DNA from: Pseudomonadota bacterium
GTDB lineage: Bacteria; Pseudomonadota; Gammaproteobacteria; Competibacterales; Competibacteraceae
Assembly: GCA_022709365.1 (NCBI GenBank)
Contig: JAKLIY010000034.1
Span: forward strand, 1-44,544
Length of the DNA stretch: 44,544 nt
Direction of reading: 5' to 3'
The notes under the pieces: model-generated
Told to the model about the DNA's origin: nothing
The model's input: only the letters and a program-made list of their open reading frames with translations
Databases searched by the model: none
Position numbers and translations under genes: made by a program
In this document: positions 36,270 through 44,479 of the stretch, in pieces
Layout of the letters: each line of letters starts with the position of its first letter
Numbering within the stretch: position 1 is the stretch's first letter

Positions 36270-37214
36270 ATGCTGACCATCGCTACTTTCAATCTCTGCA
36301 ATCTGGGCGCAGACGCGCCCCCAGGACGGTTGGCGCGATTGGGAGCGATCATTGCTAACGAGTTAAACGCCCCGGATGTTGTCGCCTTACAGGAGGTCAT
36401 GGCGGAAAGCTCCTCGTCGGCAACCGGGCCGATTCCCGCTGATGCAGCGTACTTAGCGCTGATTGCGGCGATTACAGCGGCGGGCGGCCCGCAATACGCT
36501 TTCCGGGAAGTACCGCCGCTGGCCCATCAGGACGGCGGCATGGCCGGTGCCAACATCCGGGTCGGATTGCTGTTCGATCCGGCGCGGGTTACCTTCCCCG
36601 ACCGAGGTTGTGCCGGCCCGGAAGATCGAGTCGGCATCCGTTTCAGCGACCGCCAGCCCAGTCTAACTCTTAATCCAGGTCGCATTGAGCCGATACATCC
36701 GGCCTTCGCTGGCGACGACTGTCATCACTGGGTACCCAGTCGTAAGGCGTTGGCGGCAGAGTTTATGGTCGGTGAACGGCGGCTATTCGTCATCGCCTGC
36801 CATTTCAAATCGATGCGTTCCGCGACGCGCCGCGAGGAGGATTACGCCAAGCAACAGCGTCACGCTCAGGCCAAAATCGTGCATGACTTCGCTGCCGATC
36901 TGCTGGCCTGTGATCCGCAGGCGGCTATTGTGGTGCTGGGCGATATAAATGATGTACCGGGTTCCAAAACCCTGAAATTGCTCAAGGGCGAGCGGTTCCA
37001 TAACCTGCTGGAGGATTTGCCGCCCGGGCAATGCTATACCCGTCGGCATGGCGATCAACCGCAGGCGCTGGATCACATTTTGGTCAGTCCGGCGTTGCGG
37101 CGCGGCGCAGCGGTGCGCATTGCCCATATCAACAGTGATCTGGCTTCTGGTCACCCGGAACCCGCCAGCGATCACGATCCCGTGGTCGCGACGCTGCCGG
37201 CGCTAAACGCATAA
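36270..37214 (+). CDS. Endonuclease/exonuclease/phosphatase family protein
   Basis: A 314-residue protein of the EEP (DNase I-like) fold. IATFNLCNLG supplies the N-terminal Asn, VVALQEV the metal-binding Glu near residue 41, FVIACHFKS the His, VVLGDINDVPGS the Asp-Asn pair near 227, and PASDHDPVVATL the C-terminal Asp-His. Members cleave DNA, RNA, phosphoinositides or sphingomyelin; the substrate is not evident. No signal peptide is seen, so it is probably cytoplasmic. A GGGAG site precedes the ATG. A bidirectional terminator follows directly. Confidence 0.88.
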   Translation: MLTIATFNLCNLGADAPPGRLARLGAIIANELNAPDVVALQEVMAESSSSATGPIPADAAYLALIAAITAAGGPQYAFREVPPLAHQDGGMAGANIRVGLLFDPARVTFPDRGCAGPEDRVGIRFSDRQPSLTLNPGRIEPIHPAFAGDDCHHWVPSRKALAAEFMVGERRLFVIACHFKSMRSATRREEDYAKQQRHAQAKIVHDFAADLLACDPQAAIVVLGDINDVPGSKTLKLLKGERFHNLLEDLPPGQCYTRRHGDQPQALDHILVSPALRRGAAVRIAHINSDLASGHPEPASDHDPVVATLPALNA

Positions 37215-37216
37215 AA

Positions 37217-37246
37217 AAACGGCCGCTGTCTTCACAGCGACCGTTT
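37217..37246. terminator. Bidirectional terminator between EEP gene and phaC
   Basis: Arms of 13 bases (37217-37229 and 37234-37246) pair with one C-A mismatch around a CTTC loop. A run of seven As (37214-37220) begins the left arm, giving a strong T-tract for minus-strand phaC transcripts. The plus-strand side has a shorter TTTCT. Confidence 0.8.
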
Positions 37247-37294
37247 CTAATCCGTCGGTAGGGTTGACAGCATCAACCTCACCGACCCATCGGT

Positions 37295-39109
37295 TTACTT
37301 GGCCAGCCGCAGCTTCACATACGACCCTGGCGCATCTTCGATCACCGGCAGCTTGCCGGTTCCCGGCACGCGGGCCGGAATCTTCTCGCCAGCGTTCTTG
37401 CTCAGCCACTTGTACCAGTCCGGCCACCAGGAACCGTCGGTCTGTTTAGCGTCTTTCAGCCACTCATCCGGATTGGTCAAATGCTTGGGATTAGTCCAAT
37501 AGAAGTACTTGTTCGCGGAGGGTGGGTTGATCGGACCGGCGATATGACCCGAACCGCTCAGCACGAACCGCACCGGGCCGCTGAACAACAGGCTGCCCGC
37601 GTAGTTGGATTTCCACGGGGCGATGTGATCTTCAATCGCCGACAGGAAATACGTCGGCACCTTGACCTGGCTCAGATCAATCGGCGTCCCGAGCAGGTTG
37701 ATGCCGCCCGGTTCCTTCAACCGGTTATGCTGGTAGAAGTTGCGCAGGTAGAAGCTGTGCATCTTCGCCGGCATCCGGGTGGAATCGGAATTCCAGTACA
37801 GCAAATCGAAGGGGAACGGCTCTTTGCCGAGCAGATAGTTGTTGATGAAGAACGACCACATCAAGTCATTCGCCCGCAACATGCTGAAGGTAGTGGCCAT
37901 CTCGCTGCCGTCAAGGTAGCCCTTGGCCGCCATGCGCTTTTCCAGCGAGGCGATCTGCTCTTCCTCGATGAACACTTCCAGCTCGCCCGGCTCGGAAAAA
38001 TCCAGCATGGTCGTCAGATGGGTGCCGGAACTGATGCGCGGCGTCCCCTGGGCCGCCAGATAGGCATTGGTGATGCCTAGCAGCGTGCCACCCAGGCAAT
38101 AACCGAGCGCGTTGACTTCGCGTTCGCCGGTCGCCTGTTCAATCGCGTCCAGCGCCGCCAGCGGGCCGTCCCGCAGATAATCGTCGAAAGCCTTTTCGGC
38201 CATCTTCTCGTCGGGATTGACCCAGGACATCAGGAACACGGTAAAGCCCTGATCCACTGCCCACTTGATAAGCGAGTTCTTGGGCCGCAGGTCCATGATG
38301 TAGAACTTGTTAATCCACGGCGGGAAGATCAGCAGCGGCTTCTTGAACACCTCTGGAGTACTCGGATCGTACTGGAGGAGCTGCATCATCTCGTTCTGAT
38401 AGACGACCTTGCCGGGCGTGGTGGCGACGTTCTTGCCCAGTTCAAAGGCATTCAGGTCGGTCATCCGGATGTTGAGCTTGCCCTTGCCACGCTCGAGGTC
38501 GTCGAGCATGTTCTTCAAGCCGTTAATCAGATTCTCGCCGCCCGATTCGATGGTGAGCCGTACCACTTCGGGATTGGTCATCGCGAAGTTGCTGGGCGAC
38601 ATGGCATCGATGAACTGGCGGGTATAAAACTGAAGTTTCCTCTTGGTCTTGTCGTCGAAGCCTTCGACGTTGGCCACCATGTCCTGAATCCAGCCGGCAG
38701 TCAGCAGATAGGACTGCTTGATGTACGAAAACAGGGGATTGTCCTGCCAGTCATCGTGCTTGAAGCGCTTATCGCCCTTCGGCGCGTTGATGACTGATTC
38801 CGTCGGCTGACCGAACAGAGCGGGCAGGGATTTCTGCCACAGTTCCATATAGTTCTGCCACAGGGCCATCTGTGCCTGCACCACCTTGCCGGGATCCGCC
38901 ATGATCTTCTGGTTCAATTCCATGAAGGACTTGCCCAAGGCCATCTTGTCCTGCATGTCAAACGAGCCTTCAGTTTGCTGGCGATTCAGAAATTCCTTGA
39001 CGATGATCTGGCTCTTTTCGGCGATATGGCTAAAGAGTTGCGCCATCTGCCCCGGATCGGGCATCTTGATTTCTGGCATTTTGAGTTCGGGAGTTTTTTG
39101 CTCGGCCAT
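37295..39109 (-). CDS. phaC: Class I poly(3-hydroxyalkanoate) synthase
   Basis: Polymerises short-chain (R)-3-hydroxyacyl-CoA into PHA at the granule surface. The 604 residues are typical for class I. The N-terminal ~200 residues include a lysine/proline-rich repeat (PELKMPEIKMPDPGQM) and QSYLLTAGWIQDMV. The alpha/beta-hydrolase core carries PPWINKFYIMDLRP, the lipase-like box GYCLGGT with nucleophile Cys338, FFINNYLLGKEPFPFDLL, and the Asp and His regions AIEDHIAPWKS and VLSGSGHIAGPINPP. An AGGAA site lies five bases before the ATG. A TAGAAT (39158-39153) with a 16-base spacer from a T-rich -35 could be its own promoter. The phasin gene is upstream. Confidence 0.96.
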   Translation of the reverse strand: MAEQKTPELKMPEIKMPDPGQMAQLFSHIAEKSQIIVKEFLNRQQTEGSFDMQDKMALGKSFMELNQKIMADPGKVVQAQMALWQNYMELWQKSLPALFGQPTESVINAPKGDKRFKHDDWQDNPLFSYIKQSYLLTAGWIQDMVANVEGFDDKTKRKLQFYTRQFIDAMSPSNFAMTNPEVVRLTIESGGENLINGLKNMLDDLERGKGKLNIRMTDLNAFELGKNVATTPGKVVYQNEMMQLLQYDPSTPEVFKKPLLIFPPWINKFYIMDLRPKNSLIKWAVDQGFTVFLMSWVNPDEKMAEKAFDDYLRDGPLAALDAIEQATGEREVNALGYCLGGTLLGITNAYLAAQGTPRISSGTHLTTMLDFSEPGELEVFIEEEQIASLEKRMAAKGYLDGSEMATTFSMLRANDLMWSFFINNYLLGKEPFPFDLLYWNSDSTRMPAKMHSFYLRNFYQHNRLKEPGGINLLGTPIDLSQVKVPTYFLSAIEDHIAPWKSNYAGSLLFSGPVRFVLSGSGHIAGPINPPSANKYFYWTNPKHLTNPDEWLKDAKQTDGSWWPDWYKWLSKNAGEKIPARVPGTGKLPVIEDAPGSYVKLRLAK

Positions 39110-39173
39110 GCATCGTTCCTCATCGTTAATGGTGGTTCGCTGAACGGCTCTAATTCTAGCTTATGGCGCGAAC

Positions 39174-39229
39174 CAAAAAACAAATCGGACAGGCCATCAC
39201 GGAAATTCAATTCCGCGCGGGCCTGTCCG
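39174..39229 (-). terminator. Long hairpin between phasin and phaC
   Basis: Perfect 10-base arms CGGACAGGCC (39186-39195) and GGCCTGTCCG (39220-39229) enclose a smaller CGGAA/TTCCG hairpin. On the minus strand the stem is followed by ATTTG and a run of six Ts (to about 39175). It fits an intrinsic terminator that would stop most phasin transcripts before phaC. Confidence 0.75.
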
Positions 39230-39255
39230 CTTAAGCAGTAACGCGAACCGGGGTC

Positions 39256-39717
39256 TTACTTGGCGGCGACCAGGCTCTTCAGTTCCTGCAGGCTCTCAGT
39301 GACGCGCTTGTTGATGATCGCGAACGCTTCGGTGTTGGACTTGCTGACCATCTCGGCCAGTTCGCGGGCATTCGCCAGCGCCTGTTCAAACGCCTTGCGG
39401 GCCAACTCGGTCTGCTTGGCAGTCATTTCCTGCGGGTTGCCGGCAGTGGAGAACTGCTGGGCAATCGAAGACACTTCGCTCATAGCCTGACTCAGAATCT
39501 CGGCCTGACGCTGCGCAACCGCCTGGATGCCCTGCACCGCCGTCTGATTGGCCGCATTCAGCGCTTCGATATTCTTGCGCTGCGCGTCCATGATCGCCTG
39601 CATGTCGAAGCCGGGGATTTTGACATCGCCCATCATCTTGGTCAGGTCGAATTTGCTCATGTCGAACTTGCTGAAATCAACATTGGCGAAGGGATTGAAG
39701 GGGTTGGGGGTAGACAT
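39256..39717 (-). CDS. Phasin family PHA granule protein
   Basis: Granule-coating protein that limits granule coalescence. The 153 residues have an N-terminal phenylalanine/aspartate-rich stretch (NPFNPFANVDFSKFDMSKFD) and then long amphipathic helices from about residue 40 (ALNAANQTAVQGIQAVAQRQ, and later ARKAFEQALANARELAEMV), as in the phasin_2 group. AGGAG lies eight bases before the ATG. A TTGACA promoter and repeated TTGCA/GCAA motifs lie upstream, and a hairpin downstream separates it from phaC. Confidence 0.92.
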   Translation of the reverse strand: MSTPNPFNPFANVDFSKFDMSKFDLTKMMGDVKIPGFDMQAIMDAQRKNIEALNAANQTAVQGIQAVAQRQAEILSQAMSEVSSIAQQFSTAGNPQEMTAKQTELARKAFEQALANARELAEMVSKSNTEAFAIINKRVTESLQELKSLVAAK

Positions 39718-39757
39718 GGAGTGAATCTCCTCAGGTTAAAAATGGATGGTTCGGTTT

Positions 39758-39833
39758 TTGTGCATCGCAACAATCGATAGGCGTATTTTGCATACCGCAA
39801 CGCCGGTGTCAACTCTTTTTTTGCAATGCAGCA
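39758..39833. promoter_or_regulatory. Three repeated motifs at the phasin promoter (candidate PhaR sites)
   Basis: The motifs are TTGTGCATCGCAACAA (39758-39773, a quasi-palindrome), TTTTGCATACCGCAAC (39786-39801) and TTGCAATGCAGCA (39821-39833). They lie downstream of, across and upstream of the promoter core. PhaR regulators of PHA bacteria bind TGC/GCA-rich sites at phasin promoters, so they are the natural candidates. No phaR gene is in the window, so the assignment is inference. Confidence 0.55.
39785..39812 (-). promoter_or_regulatory. Phasin promoter
   Basis: On the minus strand TTGACA (39812-39807) and CAAAAT (39790-39785) are separated by 16 bases. Transcription would start near 39778, about 60 bases before the phasin ATG. 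The second TTGCA-type motif overlaps the spacer and the -10. Confidence 0.6.
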
Positions 39834-39845
39834 TTATTTTCAACC

Positions 39846-42500
39846 TCACGGCGCTCCACCCAGGCTTTTGGCGGCGATCTCGTAGACATCGGGCGACAGA
39901 GCCGGCGCGGCCAGAATCCGCTCCAGTTGACTACGCATCCCCTGCTGGCGCATGGAATCGTAGTGACGCCAGCGGGTAAAGGCGGCCATCAGCCGAGCGG
40001 CGATTTGCGGGTTGAAAGCGTTCAAGGCTAATGCCTGATCGGCAAGGAAAGTATAGCCGCTATAATCGGCAGCGTGAAAATGCACGGGATTCGCTTGGCA
40101 AAATGCGCCGATCAGCGCCCGCACTTTGTTGGGATTACGGAGATTGAAGGCTTCGTGCGCCATGAGCTGCTGGACGATCCCTAATGTGCCCCGCAGGCGG
40201 GACGTGGCTTGCAGGGTCAGCCACTTGTCCACCACTAAGGGTTCATCCCGCCAGCGATCATAGAACGCGGCCAGCGCTTCAGTCCGTTCCGGGCCTTCAC
40301 AGTTCGCCAACGGCGCCAGCGCGCCGAGCTGGTCGGTCATATTGCCGGCACTGTGAAATTGTTTCAACGCCAGCGCTCGCTCTGTCGGTTCATCCAACTG
40401 CATCAGGTAATCCAGACAGACGTTCTTGAGCGCCCGCTGGCCAATAGCGAGGGCGTCAACCCGATAGCCGGTGCTTTCGCGGTCATGCAGGGTTTCATAG
40501 ACCGTTCGAAGCGGGGCGCGTAACCGTTCCGCCAACATCTGTTGGACAAACCGCCGGGCCGCGTGAATGCCGTCCACATCGACCACCGTCATCTGTTCCG
40601 CCAGCCAGGTCTCACCGGGCAGGGTCAATACCTGCGCCAGCAATGCCGGATCGACGTTCGAGGTCAACGCCCGGCCAAAGGCATCGCTGAATGATTCGGG
40701 TAACGTCCAGGATCGGCCTGACTGGCGGTCGGCGACCAGTCCGAGAATGGCGCGCATCGCCAGGGCTTGGCTGGCGTCCCAGCGGTTGAAGTCATCGCTG
40801 TCGTGAGCCAGCCGGAAACGCAGATCGTCGTCGCTTTCGCTGCTATTCACTTTCACTGGTGCAGAAAAGCCGCGCAGCAGTGAGAGAACGGGCCGGGTCG
40901 GAACGTTGATAAAGTGGAAAGTGTGTTTCGGCTCGCGCAATTCCAGCACCCGCGTCGTTCCCTGCGGTTCGCTTTCCCCGGCCAGTTGTAGCGGCAAATC
41001 GCGCCCTTGAGCGTCCAGCAACCCCAGCGTCAACGGGAGATGGAACGGTTCCTTATAGGGCTGACCGAGCGTCGGCGGGCAGGATTGCCGAACGGTCAGC
41101 GTATAGCAGGAAGTTGCCGGATCGTAGGCGTCGCTGACGGTAAGTTCCGGCGTTCCTGCCTGGTGATACCAGCGCTGGAACTGGCGGAAATTTGCCCGGT
41201 TAGCATCCGCCATCGCCGCGACGAAATCATCGCAAGTCACCGCCTGCCCGTCGTGACGCTGGAAATACAGGTCCATGCCGCGCCGGAAGCCATCCTGACC
41301 GAGCAGGGTCTGCATCATGCGGATGACTTCGGCTCCTTTGTTATAAACGGTGACGGTATAAAAGTTGTTGATTTCAATGTAGGAATCGGGACGCACCGGA
41401 TGCGCCATCGGCCCGGCGTCCTGGGGGAACTGGCTGCTGCGGAGAATGCGCACATCTTCAATGCGCTTGACCCCGCGTGAACCGAGGTCGCTAGAGAATT
41501 CCTGATCGCGAAACACTGTCAGCCCTTCCTTGAGGCTGAGCTGGAACCAGTCGCGGCAAGTGACCCGGTTGCCGGTCCAGTTGTGGAAATACTCGTGGCC
41601 GATCACGCCGAGGATGCCCTGATAGTCGGCGTCGGTCGCCGTTTCCGGGCGAGCCAGCACGTATTTAGTGTTGAAGATGTTGAGACCCTTGTTCTCCATG
41701 GCTCCCATGTTGAAATCGCCGACCGCCACGATCATGTACAAATCCAGATCGTATTCCAGCCCAAACCGGCGCTCATCCCAAGCCATCGCCTGTTTGAGTG
41801 AATCCATGGCGTGGTCGCACTGGTCGATATTCTCCGGTTCTACATAAATGCGCAGCGTCACGGTGCGCCCGGAGCGGGTGGTGAAGGTATCTTCGATAAA
41901 GTGAAGATGACCGGCCACCAGCGCGAATAAATAGCAGGGCTTGGGAAAGGGGTCATGCCAGGTGGCCCAGTGCCGATCTTCGTCCAATTCGCCACTGGCA
42001 ACCAGATTGCCGTTGGACAATAGCGCCGGATAGCGGGCTTTATCGGCGACCAGCGTGGTGGTAAACACGGCCATCACGTCGGGACGGTCCAGGAAGTAGG
42101 TGATGCGGCGAAAACCTTCGGCTTCGCATTGGGTGCAGAAATTGCCGCTGGATTGATAGAGACCTTCCAGAGCGGTGTTGTCCTGGGGGCGGGTGCGGAT
42201 GATGACCTCCAGGGTAAATTCCGTCGGCGGATCGAACAGGGTCAACCGGTCCGCATCGACTTGATAACGGTCAGCGGCGAGCGGCGTTCCGTCCAGCGCC
42301 AGCGAAATCAATTCCAGATGCTGGCCATCCAGCGCCAAGGGCGTTCCGGGAGCAGTGGCTCCGGTGTGAACGATGCGCAACCGGGAATGCACAGTGGCAA
42401 AGTCTTCACCCAGTTCAAACCGCAGGTCAACGGTCAGAATGCGGTAGGCGGGCGGCGTGTAGTCGCTAAGATAGATGGTCTGGGGCGTTATAGTCGACAT
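39846..42500 (-). CDS. pepN: Aminopeptidase N (M1 family)
   Basis: Broad-specificity cytoplasmic zinc aminopeptidase. The start at 42500 gives 884 residues (E. coli PepN 870) and an N-terminus, IYLSDYTPPAYRI, that aligns with E. coli. A GTG at 42560 would add 20 unrelated residues and is rejected, although 42500 lacks a clear ribosome binding site. The exopeptidase motif GAMENKG and the zinc motif HEYFHNWTGNRVT with the downstream Glu in LSLKEGLTVFRDQEFSSDL are intact. NTALEGLYQSSGNFCTQCEAEGF is typical of the E. coli subgroup. Divergent from the catalase gene. Confidence 0.96.
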   Translation of the reverse strand: MSTITPQTIYLSDYTPPAYRILTVDLRFELGEDFATVHSRLRIVHTGATAPGTPLALDGQHLELISLALDGTPLAADRYQVDADRLTLFDPPTEFTLEVIIRTRPQDNTALEGLYQSSGNFCTQCEAEGFRRITYFLDRPDVMAVFTTTLVADKARYPALLSNGNLVASGELDEDRHWATWHDPFPKPCYLFALVAGHLHFIEDTFTTRSGRTVTLRIYVEPENIDQCDHAMDSLKQAMAWDERRFGLEYDLDLYMIVAVGDFNMGAMENKGLNIFNTKYVLARPETATDADYQGILGVIGHEYFHNWTGNRVTCRDWFQLSLKEGLTVFRDQEFSSDLGSRGVKRIEDVRILRSSQFPQDAGPMAHPVRPDSYIEINNFYTVTVYNKGAEVIRMMQTLLGQDGFRRGMDLYFQRHDGQAVTCDDFVAAMADANRANFRQFQRWYHQAGTPELTVSDAYDPATSCYTLTVRQSCPPTLGQPYKEPFHLPLTLGLLDAQGRDLPLQLAGESEPQGTTRVLELREPKHTFHFINVPTRPVLSLLRGFSAPVKVNSSESDDDLRFRLAHDSDDFNRWDASQALAMRAILGLVADRQSGRSWTLPESFSDAFGRALTSNVDPALLAQVLTLPGETWLAEQMTVVDVDGIHAARRFVQQMLAERLRAPLRTVYETLHDRESTGYRVDALAIGQRALKNVCLDYLMQLDEPTERALALKQFHSAGNMTDQLGALAPLANCEGPERTEALAAFYDRWRDEPLVVDKWLTLQATSRLRGTLGIVQQLMAHEAFNLRNPNKVRALIGAFCQANPVHFHAADYSGYTFLADQALALNAFNPQIAARLMAAFTRWRHYDSMRQQGMRSQLERILAAPALSPDVYEIAAKSLGGAP

Positions 42501-42619
42501 GGGCAGTTTTTCGTTGAGGCAGTCAATCCGCTTGGATAGGCGCTGAGCGAGTTTGTTCACACTGACGACCAGGGAACCCTGTCACCGATCAAAACACGAA
42601 GTCGTTTTTCAGCCTCCTC

Positions 42620-42656
42620 ATAGATATTGGCTATCCATGAATTTGTTATATTCGAT
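42620..42656 (+). promoter_or_regulatory. OxyR-like site upstream of the catalase
   Basis: ATAG-N7-CTAT-N7-TTTG-N7-CGAT occupies 42620-42656, matching the spacing of the OxyR consensus ATAG-N7-CTAT-N7-ATAG-N7-CTAT. The first dimer half is perfect in its tetrads; the second is degenerate (1 of 4 and 3 of 4). It lies 75-111 bases before the catalase ATG. A weak -35/-10 pair (TTTTCA 42657-42662, AATAGT 42680-42685) sits just downstream, the usual geometry for activation. Confidence 0.55.
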
Positions 42657-42730
42657 TTTTCATAAACCCTATTTTCTGCAATAGTTATTCCGCAGGCCAC
42701 TTTGCCCGTATCACTTGCAGGAGTTTGATC

Positions 42731-44182
42731 ATGTCCGAGAACAAGACCCGCCTGACCACCAACGTCGGCTGTCCGGTCGCCGACAACCAGAACGTGATGA
42801 CCGCCGGCCCGCGCGGCCCGCAGTTGCTGCAAGATGTCTGGTTCCTCGAAAAGCTCGCGCATTTCGACCGGGAAGTGATTCCGGAGCGGCGCATGCACGC
42901 CAAAGGTTCCGGCGCCTACGGCACGTTCACCGTCACCCACGACATCACAAAGTACACGCGAGCCAAAATTTTCTCGCAGGTTGGCAAGAAGACCGAACTG
43001 TTCGCCCGCTTCACCACCGTGGCCGGCGAACGCGGCGCGGCGGACGCCGAGCGCGACATTCGCGGCTTCGCGGTGAAGTTCTATACCGAGGAAGGCAACT
43101 GGGATCTGGTCGGCAACAACACGCCGGTATTCTTCATGCGCGATCCGCTGAAATTCCCCGATCTGAACCATGCAGTGAAACGCGACCCGCGCACCAATCT
43201 GCGCAGCGCGAAAAACAACTGGGATTTCTGGACCTCGCTGCCTGAAGCGCTGCACCAAGTCACCATCGTCATGAGCGACCGGGGCATTCCAGCCACCTAT
43301 CGCCACATGCACGGCTTCGGCAGCCACACCTTCAGCTTCATCAACGCCAACAACGAGCGCTATTGGGTCAAGTTCCACTTCAAGTGCCAGCAGGGCATCA
43401 GAAATCTGACCGACGCGGAAGCCGAAGCGATCATCGGCAAGGACCGCGAGAGCCATCAGCGCGACCTGTATGACAGCATCGAACAGGGCGACTTCCCGAA
43501 ATGGACGCTCAAGGTTCAGATCATGCCGGAAGCCGACGCGGCGAAAGTTCCCTATCATCCCTTCGATCTGACCAAAATCTGGCCGCACAAGGATTATCCG
43601 CTGATCGACGTGGGGGTGATGGAGCTGAACCGCAACCCGGAAAACTTCTTCGCCGAAGTGGAGCAATCGGCGTTCAACCCCGCCAATATCGTGCCCGGCA
43701 TCGGCTTTTCGCCGGACAAGATGTTGCAGGGACGGCTGTTTAGCTACGGCGACGCGCAACGCTATCGGCTCGGCGTGAACCATCACCTGATCCCGGTCAA
43801 TGCGCCGCGCTGCCCGGCGCACAGCTACCACCGCGACGGGGCGATGCGGGTTGATGGCAACCACGGCGGCACGCTGGGCTATGAGCCGAACAGCGATGGC
43901 CAGTGGCAGGAACAGCCGGATTTCCGCGAGCCGCCGCTCGCGCTGTCCGGCGACGCCGATCACTGGAATTACCGGGAAGACGATGCTGACTATTTCTCGC
44001 AGCCCGGCGCGCTGTTCCGGTTGATGACGCCCGCGCAGCAACAGGTCTTGTTCGAGAACACCGCACGTTCCATTGGGGAAGCGCCGCACGAAATTCAGAT
44101 CCGCCATATCGGCCATTGCCATGCCGCCGATCCGGCTTACGGTCAGGGTGTGGCCGATGCGCTGAGTGAGGCGCTGGCCTGA
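42731..44182 (+). CDS. Monofunctional heme catalase
   Basis: Breaks down hydrogen peroxide to water and oxygen. With the ATG at 42731 (AGGAG eight bases upstream) it has 483 residues, a small-subunit clade 3-type catalase. The active His is in [18 protein letters not shown], the distal Asn in [15 protein letters not shown], and the heme-ligand Tyr in [20 protein letters not shown] two codons earlier is less likely. The long minus-strand open frame across this gene is a shadow. The gene ends 14 bases before an ETF-QO remnant. Confidence 0.96.
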   Translation: MSENKTRLTTNVGCPVADNQNVMTAGPRGPQLLQDVWFLEKLAHFDREVIPERRMHAKGSGAYGTFTVTHDITKYTRAKIFSQVGKKTELFARFTTVAGERGAADAERDIRGFAVKFYTEEGNWDLVGNNTPVFFMRDPLKFPDLNHAVKRDPRTNLRSAKNNWDFWTSLPEALHQVTIVMSDRGIPATYRHMHGFGSHTFSFINANNERYWVKFHFKCQQGIRNLTDAEAEAIIGKDRESHQRDLYDSIEQGDFPKWTLKVQIMPEADAAKVPYHPFDLTKIWPHKDYPLIDVGVMELNRNPENFFAEVEQSAFNPANIVPGIGFSPDKMLQGRLFSYGDAQRYRLGVNHHLIPVNAPRCPAHSYHRDGAMRVDGNHGGTLGYEPNSDGQWQEQPDFREPPLALSGDADHWNYREDDADYFSQPGALFRLMTPAQQQVLFENTARSIGEAPHEIQIRHIGHCHAADPAYGQGVADALSEALA

Positions 44183-44195
44183 CCAGACTCCTCTC

Positions 44196-44351
44196 CCGCC
44201 GGCGGGTGTGTATGAGATCGTGCGGGATAGCGAGAACACACCGCGCTTGCAGATCAATGCCCAGAACTGCGTCCACTGTAAAACCTGCGACATCAAGGAT
44301 CCTACCCAGAACACCAACTGGATGACGCCGGAAGGCGGCGGCGGACCCAAT
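44196..44351 (+). pseudogene. 3' remnant of ETF-ubiquinone oxidoreductase gene
   Basis: About 52 codons encode [11 protein letters not shown], then [20 protein letters not shown] and TPEGGGGPN. This is the conserved C-terminal [4Fe-4S] segment of electron transfer flavoprotein-ubiquinone oxidoreductase. Three cluster cysteines (C-x2-C-x2-C) remain; the first one (normally CPAGVYE) is Pro. The rest of the ~550-residue enzyme is absent, because the catalase stop lies only 14 bases upstream. The normal stop after GGGGPN is also lost and the frame runs on into the terminator. Clearly a gene fragment. Confidence 0.85.
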
Positions 44352-44384
44352 TCCAGCGGGAGACATTACACCCGCCCTATGCAT

Positions 44385-44420
44385 AAAAAGCCTCTTCCCA
44401 ATGTTGGGAAGGGGCTTTTT
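44385..44420. terminator. Strong bidirectional hairpin terminator
   Basis: Seventeen-base arms (44385-44401 and 44404-44420) pair with a single G-T pair. They begin with AAAAAG and end with CTTTTT, so either strand gives a stem followed by Ts. It is probably the terminator of the former ETF-QO gene and now serves the catalase. Confidence 0.85.
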
Positions 44421-44464
44421 CAATATCAGGACTTTCGCTTGGAGTTCCAGGTTGTTGATTGTTT

Positions 44465-44473
44465 TGGTATAAT
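44465..44473 (+). promoter_or_regulatory. Extended -10 promoter of the probable transposase gene
   Basis: TGGTATAAT is a perfect extended -10 (TGnTATAAT). The expected transcription start (about 44480) coincides with the ATG of the downstream frame. Confidence 0.55.
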
Positions 44474-44479
44474 CTCGAC

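Noticed and set aside
42570..42581. CAGGG-AA-CCCTG palindrome upstream of pepN
   Set aside because: The arms are only 5 bases, a length expected by chance in this sequence, and there is no link to a known operator.
42557..44350. 597-codon open frame on the minus strand
   Set aside because: It lies entirely opposite a catalase with all catalytic motifs, has no recognisable domains and is rich in residues expected from antisense reading of GC-rich codons.
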